From a virus, in the IMG/VR virus record IMGVR_UViG_3300048012_000124, positions 1-46,100 of that record: a stretch of DNA of 46,100 nt. One strand, given 5' to 3'. Positions 16,697-27,200 of this stretch are shown here, one piece after another. The translations under genes were made by a program, and so were the position numbers. The notes under the pieces are model-generated. The model was given only the letters and a program-made list of their open reading frames with translations. It ran no database searches and was not told where the DNA came from. Every line of letters starts with the position of its first letter. Position 1 is the stretch's first letter.

Positions 16697-17485
16697 TTAA
16701 ATTAATACGCCAGTAACGATCATTGCATTAATGGAATTATTATAACTTTCAGTACTTGTGGCAAAGTTACCACCGCTGGTTGGGAGTCCGTTGCCGCCGG
16801 GTGGCCCCAGCGGTGAATCATCGTCATCGCCAGAGTTGCCGAGGTCGATCGCAGTACTGAAATAATTTATAGCATGACGTGGACCAATCCATAGGCCTAT
16901 AACCGTAGAACTAGTAATAAGTCCACCAACTACTCCATTTGTCCATTTTGAAAGTTCAACGTAGTCACCTGAAGATCCTAGTTCTTCACCACCATTTTGT
17001 GGTGACCAAGCATCCACAGTTCTCGTTTCATAAAAACTGTTGATCTTAAAATGCTGTCCTAATGTTATGGATCTACTATCAAATTGTACAGTTTGATCTT
17101 CGTTGTACACAACTAGACCATAATCATCCGTAGATGATATTTGACTAGAATGTCGTACTACAAAGTAATCTAGGATTACTGGAGTAGGGGATGTCCATGT
17201 GGTGTTACTAATACCATTGTTGTTAGTCAGAGTAAAATCTTGTCCATAAAATGCCGGCGCAGTTGGTGGTATAGTTAAGGGTGCGCCCATAAACACTACA
17301 GTGGTTGCAAAACTGCTTGCTTGACCATATGGTACCTTTACAAAAACAAAATCATCTGAACCTATCGTAATACTAGGTCCCAATCCTGTTCCAATTTCAG
17401 TAACAACATAACTATTCATTTTACGAGAAGAGTCAAACATTAACCCGTTATTATCATTATATACTGTTAAGCCATAATCACTCAT
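16697..17485 (-). CDS. 262-aa protein with duplicated DYGL-x-VYN segment
   Basis: Not assigned to a named family. It has an internal duplication: DYGLTVYNDNNGLMFDSSRK at the N-terminus and DYGLVVYNEDQTVQFDSRSI near residue 122, each starting a beta-rich half. A Gly/Pro/Asp-rich loop (DDDDSPLGPPGGNGLPTSGG) lies near residue 225. The protein ends in a short hydrophobic segment (NAMIVTGVLI). The N-terminus resembles the neighbouring 100-aa protein (SYGLYISDG). The two genes share the junction base at 17485 (stop/start overlap). It is probably a minor fibre-tip or decoration protein, by position only. Confidence 0.7.
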   Translation of the reverse strand: MSDYGLTVYNDNNGLMFDSSRKMNSYVVTEIGTGLGPSITIGSDDFVFVKVPYGQASSFATTVVFMGAPLTIPPTAPAFYGQDFTLTNNNGISNTTWTSPTPVILDYFVVRHSSQISSTDDYGLVVYNEDQTVQFDSRSITLGQHFKINSFYETRTVDAWSPQNGGEELGSSGDYVELSKWTNGVVGGLITSSTVIGLWIGPRHAINYFSTAIDLGNSGDDDDSPLGPPGGNGLPTSGGNFATSTESYNNSINAMIVTGVLI

Positions 17486-17787
17486 TATTGAAACCTGAAT
17501 AGTTTTGCAGAAACAGATTGCGAAGAAGTTCCTGTATTTTTAATTCTTAGTATGTCATTGACAGAATCTCTTTCTACTTCAATGTCTGCATCTAACCCTG
17601 TGTTTTCTTCAATGAAAATACCTATGAGTGCTGGATTTCCAGCACCACTCGTTTGAATATCTATTGAAGAACCCCCTGAAATTGCTTGACTAGTAAATTC
17701 AAATTCATATTCTTCATTAAAAATATTATTTGAATTGGTGATAACAGACCCATTAACACCGTCTGAAATATATAGTCCATAACTCAT
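17485..17787 (-). CDS. 100-aa protein with N-terminal SYGLYISDG
   Basis: A small beta-rich protein with no named family. Its first residues (SYGLYISDGVNGSVITNSNN) match in style both halves of the 262-aa protein next to it, suggesting a common single-domain ancestor. Its start overlaps the stop of the 1064-aa fibre by 4 bases and its stop overlaps the next start by 1, so all three are coupled. It is likely a virion accessory or fibre-tip protein. Confidence 0.7.
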   Translation of the reverse strand: MSYGLYISDGVNGSVITNSNNIFNEEYEFEFTSQAISGGSSIDIQTSGAGNPALIGIFIEENTGLDADIEVERDSVNDILRIKNTGTSSQSVSAKLFRFQ

Positions 17788-20700
17788 GATAGTTTACCAA
17801 GTTTGACTCTTACATTATTAGCGTCACTAATCGTGATAAGATCGTTAGTAATTGACATACTACCTTGTCCAGCTACACTAGATGTTATATTTAGACCAGT
17901 GTCTCCCTCTTCATAACTATCTGGATCAGTTGTAATAGCAACTAAACTTGCATCGATTCTACCCGTGGTAATATGACCACCATCAATAGTTGTGATTAAA
18001 GATGATTGCGGATTACCTAACTCTTGGTTCATGTTTTGGAAAGTAACCAAACCATTAAAGTTGTAACTACGGAATGCAGCACTTACTGCAACCGTCGTGA
18101 CACCCTCGGCACTTCTTTCTGCAAAGTATCGAGCAGCCCATAACGTTCCAGATAAGTTAGTGTCTACTGTTGGGTTCATACCCCAGTTACCATTCAATCC
18201 AGTGATTGAACCGCCATCTGTATCATCCCAAGTAAATCCTAGTGTTGCATTGTAAGAAGGCTGTAGTGATGCTGCTAAAGTATCCTGTTCTGCCTCTATA
18301 ACAGTATAGTAGTAAACGTATCCGCGAGATTCTCTAGGTAGATTTTCTAAGTCCGGAGTTCCTGAATCACCATCGACAGAGTAGATAACTGGACTTGTCC
18401 ATGTTAAATCATCATCGATTCCTTGTAAGTCACCCTGAACTGTAGCTACCGCACGACTCATCCATAGTGCATTACCTAGTGTACGATCTTCTTGTGGAGT
18501 CTCTGACCAATCAGAAGGTAGTCCAGACATTCCATCGTTATCAAAATCATAGTAAACACTTGGGTCATTGTTTGTAGGTAGAGTCCCTGTAATGCTTGAT
18601 ACTGTCGCAGTAGAAGAATCTCTCTTAAAGATCTGTACCTGATATGTCGAGAATCCATCCGCACCGTTATTGTGGTCTAGGTAAGGAGCAGACCAAGTTG
18701 CAGTGTTGTCTGTACCCTCATCACCACTGATAGAGAAAGTTGCTTCGGATGCCCATATTGTACCACCGACATTGTACCCTGCGGCGTCCATAAGACCCAC
18801 ATCGTCGTACCATGTATGATCAGTTGCAGTAGGCATTACTTTAGCAATACCACCCGTGAAGTTAACACTACCGCCTGTAGGAGTATTTGGAGCACTAGCA
18901 CTTGGTGTTCTGGTCACCGCAACAACGTGCGCAGTAGATCGGCCAGGTGCACCATTACCACCCGCCTGAGTTGCTTCTGGGAGATCCCATTCTATTTGAG
19001 TATCTTCTACCAGAGGAGTAGTTGCTGTTGGATAGTTGTCTGGTCGAGTTGACGCAACACCTGTAATGACGTATAATTGACTATCACCTGTTGGTACTGT
19101 TTTAGACCAATTTGCAGGCGGTGTAAATGTTTTAGTTTCAAAGTTAAATGATCCGCCAGACACGGCAGTGGATGTAGTCCAACTACCCGCACGACGGTAT
19201 GCATTAACCTGTGTGACTTGATATCCATCGATACCATCAATCGCAACATTAAGAATTAGTTTTGGTGTAGTAAATGTTAGAGTATTATCTGCACCGATCG
19301 CACCACGAAGAGTAGCGACTGTACTGATCTCCCATAGTGGACCATTGCTTTCGTCGTTACTATCGAACAACGGCGGCATCTCTTCTGTCCAATTGATACC
19401 TTCATGTGAAGGTAGACTTGAGAATCGATTTAATGTAAAGTCATACACCGCACCATTGTTCGCATTGTTTGCTGGATTCGGTAGAATGTATGCGGACTGT
19501 GTTAGGTCTAGATGTGATCGTGCATACAAAGACTTGAAGTATGTTGATACTGGAATGATCGACTGAATCGTAGGTTCTGACCAATCAAGTGGCGTACCTG
19601 TAGATGTTCTGTCGTCTGTAGCCCAGTCTTCGCCGGTATCACCAAACTGTGTGAATAAGTGATATGACTGCCATAGAGTATCTGTACCAGATGGTGGTGT
19701 TGAGTACCATTGGTTACCCGAAGAATCTGTAATAGGGAATCCTAGATGAACTCCTGCTGGAGTGGCTGCACCGAAATCGATACCACCACCACGTGGCTCA
19801 TCTGGTACAACTAAATCGTTGTTGGCGTCTGCCGTATCTGCTACACGACGATATGCAACTGCAAGGAACGTGGACCTACCATCTTGACCATCTGTACCTG
19901 AAGACGTTGGTCGTGGATCTCCCCATGTGATCGAAGTATCAACTGTATCACCTTCTGCAAGATCTACATCACTTGCAATACCTGTTACAACATACAGTTG
20001 AGGAGTTTCTTCGGTACGAGGTGGGGGTGTGCTTTCCCATCCAGCATCTACCGATGCAGTTACCTGTTCTTCATCTGGTGATAAGTAAATTCCTGTAGAG
20101 AAATCAAATGTACCGCCCACTGGAGCATCAGCTGCGCCAAGTGTCGTATCGCTTGCAACTCTCTTATATGCAAATATCTGTGCATACTTAGCTCCCGCAC
20201 TGTTATCTACTGGAGTTGACTGTGATCCTACAAGTGATGGATCTGACCATGTGCCTGCGTTTACGGTTGTGTCTGGGTCAAGCGTAATAAAGGTTGTAGT
20301 AGACGCCCAGACATCTTCGTTTGCTGGAGTTGAAGGAATACTTCTGTACCAGTTTGGACCCGTAGGTTCTGCAAAGGTTCCGGTCGAAAATGTATATGAC
20401 CCATTGTTTGGTTTTGTAGGGGTAGTCTCTTTTGGAGAACGAGCGTATACTGTGACTGTGTAGACAGATGTACCACCTGTCCCTGAACCGCCACCAGACT
20501 CATCATCAGCGATCCAAATAGATCCGTTCCACTTTAATACCTGTCCGAGAGTTTTACCTGTGGTATTGACATCTTCTAAGTCGTCTAGGGATTCAACATC
20601 CGAAGAACCTGTCCCTATGTCGCTTTTGTTTGCAAGTTCTATCCATGAATTACTATGCGCAAAGTATGCTCCACCTGTTTCATGAACATGAGCAAACATA

Positions 20701-20978
20701 CCGTGATAGGTGGATGCATTTGGTAGGTCTGACACTGACTGGTACATGTTGCCAAACAAAACTTTATTGCCGGACATATCCAAGTCGGAACCTTCGATGA
20801 TTGCACGGACTGCAGCGGCATCAAGACTCACGTCTAGACTATCGATCGCAGCCTGAATCAATGCATTGACTTCGGCCTCTGTCATCTTAGACGTATCTAT
20901 CTCAGCGAAGTTTTGATTGATCTTTAAAATCGCGGCGTTGATGTTGTCTGCAAGATTGACTACTTGTATGTTACTCAT
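17784..20978 (-). CDS. 1064-aa modular tail fibre-like protein, eight beta modules
   Basis: The N-terminus (INAAILKINQNFAEIDTSKM) carries the INxNFxE pattern also present at the start of the collagen-like protein. After about residue 170 I count eight diverged modules of roughly 95-110 residues. Each has a tyrosine/arginine strand (VYARSP, AYKRV, AYRRV, AYRRA), then GGSFNF or a similar stretch, then W-S-x-x-x-P, then LW or LYV followed by a strand and a closing TWSDP-like stretch. The last 90 residues (IDGGHITTGRIDASL onward) resemble the end of tail-tip/J-like proteins. The C-terminus is ANNVRVKLGKLS, nearly identical to the end of the collagen-like protein. The gene overlaps the 77-aa gene by 8 bases. 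A fibre or receptor-contact function is inferred. Confidence 0.8.
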   Translation of the reverse strand: MSNIQVVNLADNINAAILKINQNFAEIDTSKMTEAEVNALIQAAIDSLDVSLDAAAVRAIIEGSDLDMSGNKVLFGNMYQSVSDLPNASTYHGMFAHVHETGGAYFAHSNSWIELANKSDIGTGSSDVESLDDLEDVNTTGKTLGQVLKWNGSIWIADDESGGGSGTGGTSVYTVTVYARSPKETTPTKPNNGSYTFSTGTFAEPTGPNWYRSIPSTPANEDVWASTTTFITLDPDTTVNAGTWSDPSLVGSQSTPVDNSAGAKYAQIFAYKRVASDTTLGAADAPVGGTFDFSTGIYLSPDEEQVTASVDAGWESTPPPRTEETPQLYVVTGIASDVDLAEGDTVDTSITWGDPRPTSSGTDGQDGRSTFLAVAYRRVADTADANNDLVVPDEPRGGGIDFGAATPAGVHLGFPITDSSGNQWYSTPPSGTDTLWQSYHLFTQFGDTGEDWATDDRTSTGTPLDWSEPTIQSIIPVSTYFKSLYARSHLDLTQSAYILPNPANNANNGAVYDFTLNRFSSLPSHEGINWTEEMPPLFDSNDESNGPLWEISTVATLRGAIGADNTLTFTTPKLILNVAIDGIDGYQVTQVNAYRRAGSWTTSTAVSGGSFNFETKTFTPPANWSKTVPTGDSQLYVITGVASTRPDNYPTATTPLVEDTQIEWDLPEATQAGGNGAPGRSTAHVVAVTRTPSASAPNTPTGGSVNFTGGIAKVMPTATDHTWYDDVGLMDAAGYNVGGTIWASEATFSISGDEGTDNTATWSAPYLDHNNGADGFSTYQVQIFKRDSSTATVSSITGTLPTNNDPSVYYDFDNDGMSGLPSDWSETPQEDRTLGNALWMSRAVATVQGDLQGIDDDLTWTSPVIYSVDGDSGTPDLENLPRESRGYVYYYTVIEAEQDTLAASLQPSYNATLGFTWDDTDGGSITGLNGNWGMNPTVDTNLSGTLWAARYFAERSAEGVTTVAVSAAFRSYNFNGLVTFQNMNQELGNPQSSLITTIDGGHITTGRIDASLVAITTDPDSYEEGDTGLNITSSVAGQGSMSITNDLITISDANNVRVKLGKLS

Positions 20979-21204
20979 TTTTATCCTCTACTAAACGAAA
21001 AAGCAATTCTTTTATTTGTGTCATATCTTCCTTTAATCCTTTAACTTCTTTGGATAAATATTCAATATGATTTTGCTTTTCTTGATTTGATTTGCTTATC
21101 TTCCGTGCTTTATCTATCTCAGCCTTGTTGGTATTTAGTAACACTCCAGTTCGTCTATCTCGCACTAGATTATTATGTCCTTCTACTTTTATATGATTAT
21201 TCAT
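20971..21204 (-). CDS. 77-aa small coiled-coil protein
   Basis: The protein begins MNNHIKVEGHNNLVRDRRTG and continues LLNTNKAEIDKARK. The second half is a predicted coiled coil (EYLSKEVKGLKEDMTQIKEL). It lies between two large structural genes: its ATG is 2 bases after the stop of the 2127-aa gene and its end overlaps the 1064-aa gene by 8 bases. This tight fit supports a real gene. Its function is not known; a minor structural or assembly role is likely from position. Confidence 0.7.
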   Translation of the reverse strand: MNNHIKVEGHNNLVRDRRTGVLLNTNKAEIDKARKISKSNQEKQNHIEYLSKEVKGLKEDMTQIKELLFRLVEDKNE

Positions 21205-21206
21205 AA

Positions 21207-24200
21207 TTAGTTCTGCTGCGGATCGCCTTCACCATCGCCACCATCGCCATTACTGCTACCACTGCCGCCGGCGCCAGGCGTAGATGTAGCACCTTCACCA
21301 ACGATCATCTTGACTTCTCTGGTGAACGTTGAACCAAGTAGAGTAGTGGTTGCTGTAACAGTAGCGTCAGTGCCCTGTGGAGCATTTGCAACGGTGAACG
21401 ACGCGAAATCTCCACGGTTAAGTGTTACAGTAGTTCCTGAATTCGTCCATGCGGCTCCGAAAGTTACGTCGATAGTGCTGTTTTGTTCAGACCCCCACAT
21501 CATATGGAAGTCGACAGAACTGTTTGCATCAACTGTCAACACTTGGTCTGAAACGGTCGCGCCATAATGGAAGTTTTTAGGTTTAGTCGAATCCAGTGAA
21601 TAGTGTGTTAGAGTAGGGTCTGGGTCATTAACAAAACCATCATCCGCATTCAAAAGAACCAACTGAGACTCAAGTGAGTCATCAACCAGTGGGGCACCCT
21701 CTAGAGTATAGCTAACATCTAATGGTATAGAGGTAGTTCCTGTAAGGGTGGTTCCATTGTCTAGACTATTGTCTGGGCTAATGAATATTTCTATTCTTAC
21801 TGTACCAGTGATGGCAACTTCTGGATCTAGATGTAGTGAATCGACAGTCCACGATGCACCATTATCAAGCGAGTTGCTATGTTCATCGATAACGAGTCCA
21901 TGCCCGCCCCAAGTAATCATGTTACCGCTAGAGTCAAGTTCACCAACATCAACGGAAATAACTTCCTGATAACCTATGTCTGCACCAGTACCTACGTTTC
22001 TTAGTTCTGCTCTAGGAGTGGCCTGGGTTGCAAAAGCACCAGAGTAAACAGGTAGCGCTACATCGTCAACATGAGTGATTCTGAAACCACATTCAAAAAT
22101 CTCTCCCACTTCTACTGGTCTATCCAACCACTTACCTGTGGCCAGGATAGTACTTCCTGTTAGAGAATCGTCCCCAACATTGACACTTCCTTTTTTAGGG
22201 TCATTGGTGTATAGTTGGAAATCACCATTATTATCGAACTTAGCAAACAATCGAACCCTTCGTGTACCTTGATGCCAGTACTCATTCGGAGTCATGTAAT
22301 TATTGATGTCCGATTCTGGATTGTACTGACTTAGGATACGAGGAGCGCCTGTGATAGATACCGAAGTTGGTAATTGACTTATCTCAGGGAATGCAACTGC
22401 TGATAAAGAAGTTCCTGTATCTGTACCCGTATCATCGCCACCTGTATTGGTTTCGCCGGCGGTGTCTGTGCTACTAGTAGTGTTTGTACTACCACTATTG
22501 CTACTTGAACTTGATGTGGTAGTAGTACCTGTGGAACCCGAACCTCCTGTTATCAGAGCAATTGCACGTAAGTCTTTAATTAAAGGAGACTTAGAAGAGT
22601 TCTCTGAATGCATTACGATCTTAATCTGGAATGCGGTAAACTGCTCTGACTCATGAGTATACTCATACTCTGGGAAATTAGATGGGTTGTCGCTTGTAGG
22701 GATTTCTCTGTCTATATCGACCTTTACCCATTCGTGTATAGAATCTCCTTCTATAGCAGTAGACGCGACCAATGTATCTTCGTCTGGTGCTGTCTTAACA
22801 TAAACTTCAAAGTCAGAACCAGATGGTCGGTTACCTGAAAATATTACCTTTAGGCCAAGTGAGGACTCATCAACAACAACTGGTGTTGTAATGTGTTGCG
22901 CAGCATATGCAAACGTAGTATAATCCGGTGTATCTGTATTAGGATCATATACATCATGATCAATTACGTTTTCTAATGTCATAACTGCAACACGTTGAAG
23001 GTCAATTACAGGAGAAACTTTTGGATCTGCTGTGACCAATGATAGGTTTAACTTTAGCGTTTCAGTTGATACGTTTTCAGAAGAAGCAACAATCTTCGGT
23101 TGTGAGTTCAAATTATATTCATTTATAAAGACCGGAACTTCGTCCTGTAAAGTGTATACAAACTGATTTACTGTACGACTGTCTGAAGAAGAACCATAGG
23201 ATTTTGCGACAGGCGCACTCAGGCCTGCATTTATTTTAGTAGTGTTAGGTACTATTGCTTGGATCTGTGGAACGAACGTATCGTAATAGACTTGTTGTGA
23301 AGCGACAACCGTATTACCACCACCGGATGAACTAGCAGTTGCGACAGTAGGAACCTTAATATAATAACCGTCCCATGTTGGTTGATATACTTCAAGTAGG
23401 CCATTCATTTCTGAAGCGGGAACTCCACCAATATCATTGACAACACCTGAGATAGAAACTATATCTTCGTTACTGAATCCGTGACCTTGATGATAAACCT
23501 TTACTATTCCGTTGTTAGCAATATCATCTGTATGAGTCTGACCGGCAACGGTTTCAATAGGATTAAATTCTAATGTGACTTTAGGTAAAGATGTATTATC
23601 TAATACTAAATTACCCGATGTCTCAAAATGTGCTCGATGCAACTTGAACATCAAGTCTTTACTTTGATCCGGTGTCCATGTGCTAGAGTTTTGAGATAAG
23701 AATAATGAACCTAGAGTAGAAATTCTTGGAGCCTTGTCCTGATTACTTCCTATGACAAATTCTTCTGATTCAGAAATATATACGTTATACTCTACGGATT
23801 CACTGAATAGTATTATCGCATATTCTTTACCGCCTGTCAAGTAAATCGGTTCGTCAAACTTAACAGCAGTTGCGCCAGTAGTCAATAGTGTATTCATTCC
23901 TTGACTTTCGCCTGAAATAGAATCATATGAAGTAACTGTGACATCATCGGAATTGACAAACACAACCGAGCCTGGAACGACCTGATTGGTAGGAACTCCA
24001 TTTTCTACTGTGCGAACCTCAACCTGTAGAGGGGCATTGCTATCCTTAGACTCCATGAATACGTCTAGCTGAGTTAGGAATATACCGTTAGGGTTTTCAA
24101 TCTGGTCGACGAAGAATGTCTGCGCTAAAGGATCATTACGTCCTTCACTTCTGTAGACCCTTCTTGTAGTATCGATATTACCCTGTGAGGTATCTAAAGC

Positions 24201-27200
24201 ACCTTGAGACGAGTAGAACGCAGATGTAGATATAGTAGACTCCGCGTCATATAGACTTACATCTAACAACTCAAACTTTTGAGTTCCTGTTCTAAACTTC
24301 AAAGATTCTGTATTAGGTAAGAAGAATGATCCGATTAGCTCACCCTTGCTATCTGTCTGCAAGAGAGTTGGTCCACCTAAGTCTGCTGGATATCCTGATT
24401 CGTTTGCATACTCACTACCAAATTCTTGTGGATTATCCGCAAATCGTTGGGTAGTTGATTCCTGTCGAACCCAATTACTTACGTCTACACCGTCAAAGTA
24501 TGCAAACATCTTAGTGTTAGGACGAAGTCCTTTGGCGACGAAGTTGATTCTACGAGAACGCATATACGGAATGATTTGCTGTCCACCAATAGTTTCACCA
24601 AGCAAGTCTTGTGCGTGAACCATATTTTCATATTTGTATTGATATTCAGCCAAAGGCATATGTAAGTTACTATTGAATGACGTTACACTACCGTCGATCC
24701 AATTATAACTACCGCCGTACCACAAATCTTCTTGAGTGTGATAAATGCTTTGTATTACCGGAGGCAAATCTCTAGATTCTCTCCACTCATCCGATGATGG
24801 AGACAATTCTAAATTACCGATATACGATACTACAGTATGAGGATTAACATTAATAAAACTAGTAGCAAGTTCCTGTTCGGTGAATTCGACTTCAACATAT
24901 GGTAGGGTAACCAAATCACCCTTCTTGCTTATTACGGTATCAACGTTATCTGTGCTATATGATAGTCGTACTGAATTTTCACGAAAAGATGCCTGTAACA
25001 ATCCACTTCTATCAACGGACGCTCTATAGTTCTCGTTATTAATGTCAGAGTAGTCGAATGTACTAAAATTATCAGCGAAGAATCCTGACTTAACTCTTGA
25101 CTGCCCTTGGTTATCAGTAATGACTAGGGACTGAGTATTAGTTTCCAAGAAACTCAATGCAGTCCTTTCATACAACTCATCCAAACGTCGTTCTAATTTT
25201 GCGATATCTTTCATAGTATATCGCTTGTTTGGAATATAAGCTGTCGAAACGTCAGATGCACTGAATGTGTAAGGGCTCAAAGTAAACGTATATAGAGACA
25301 GTGAACCTACTGGAATCTCTGGTTCCTTTGGAGTTATACTAGGAACCCCCTGTATAACCTGTAGTTCACCAAACCCAATGCCGCTGTTTACTGCGTTCGC
25401 CACTAAAACGTCAATACGAGGTAAGTAGTATTCTATATCATTAATAGTGATGGCAGATGCATTCTGAGGTAACTCTGCGACTACGTTGAATTCTCCGGTG
25501 TAACCAAATGTTCGGGAAGGTCGGAAGTCTAATACATCTCTTAAAGAGATGGACTGACCTGTCGCACTGGTATGGTTAGGGATATTTTCATAACTATCGT
25601 CTGCATAAGATGAAGCAGAGAAGAACGTGCTTCCGCTTGGTCCAGTATGCGTATAATGTGTGTATGTAACCTTTATCTCAGATTGGTCACCTGTAGGTAA
25701 AAGATATCCTGGCTTCAAGTACACGACAGCTTCGTCATAGAAGTTATCACGTTGACCGCCGTCTAGATAAAACTGGTGAGTGATGTCTTCAGCAGCAGAC
25801 CAATCTGTACCAGAACTATCTCTGAATAAAACTGATTGAAGAGAGATACCATCTACGGTATCTGTAAATACAGGACGTTTCTCCCAGTCTGTCGATGGAA
25901 GAGTCTGTGTTTTTTCTGCAACCGTTATTGTCTTTGTGCGAGGTGTTGCGTTAGAGACCTCAACGTAATATGCAATATCATGATTAGTGTTTGGGGTTAG
26001 ACCCGAATATACACCCGCCATACTTGGTACTGATTCTGGACCAGTTAGAATAGAGGTTTCGGACTCTGCGATTATCCAACGATTATTTTCAACGCCAGAC
26101 AAACTAATAACACCTTGACTATCAGACTGTATTCTAGTGTATCTCTGTACTGTATAGTTTGCAGTAATCGAATCATCTTTTGGACTGGTTCTAGGTAGCG
26201 GGAACAGCAGACTATTGTTAGATGACTCATGTATTGTGCTATCTACTAATTGAATTCTTGGGCTACCAGCGCCTGGAATATTATCCTGTAATGATACTGC
26301 ATCAGCAAAACTATGATATCCTGTACCACCTTGTATTGAAGACATACGAATGTCAAAAATGTATAGTCGGTAACCAAATGAGTCGGATTGTATACCACGG
26401 ACATTACAGTAACCTATTACAGATCCACCTGATGCTGCGTCGTAGATAGCCAAATATCCAAATGCGTCTAATCTACCGAAACCTTCAGATGAGGTCGGGT
26501 CGATATAAACATAGTTACCATATGCAACTGGTACTGGTTCGTTAAATGTTTGAAGAGTTTGTCTTGCTTTTGGTACGGTAATATCTGTTTGACCAAATTC
26601 TAATCGATAACCATCTACATATGCTATACCTTCAGAAACATCTAGATTTAAATTAGTGTTATCCAGAGGTTCGAATATCGCAGTAAACTTATCTACAACA
26701 TAGTCACCAGACTCTTCTTTTGTTCTTCGTGCAAGCAGATCATTAACTCGACTGTATGCATCGAATGTACTTACTTCACGTGTGATAACACCTTTAACAA
26801 CACGTGCGACAAATATAAAGTTTTGACTTATATCGACTTGATCGCGAGTAGTGGGTGTTAGTTTGATCTGATATCGATGAGCGCCTGGCGCAGTGATGTC
26901 TGGAACTTCGCCTTGGTTATCATATAGATTAGAATCTTCGCTCTCATCTACGATTGATTCTTCAATCACAAAACCGATATCTGCTGTCGGTTCTGTGCTA
27001 TACTTGGATAGGAAAGATTCTCCGCCTTCCATATAAACAAAGTGACCCTGTACAAAGAACTCGCCTGGCGCAAAGTACGCTTTAGTGCCACGACCTGCTG
27101 CCGGAATTTCATCTTCACTGTCGTCGATTACAGTAAGAGTAGAATTATCTGGGCGAGTTAAAACGTCTCCTGATTGAACGCGAGGTGCTTTATCTGTGTC

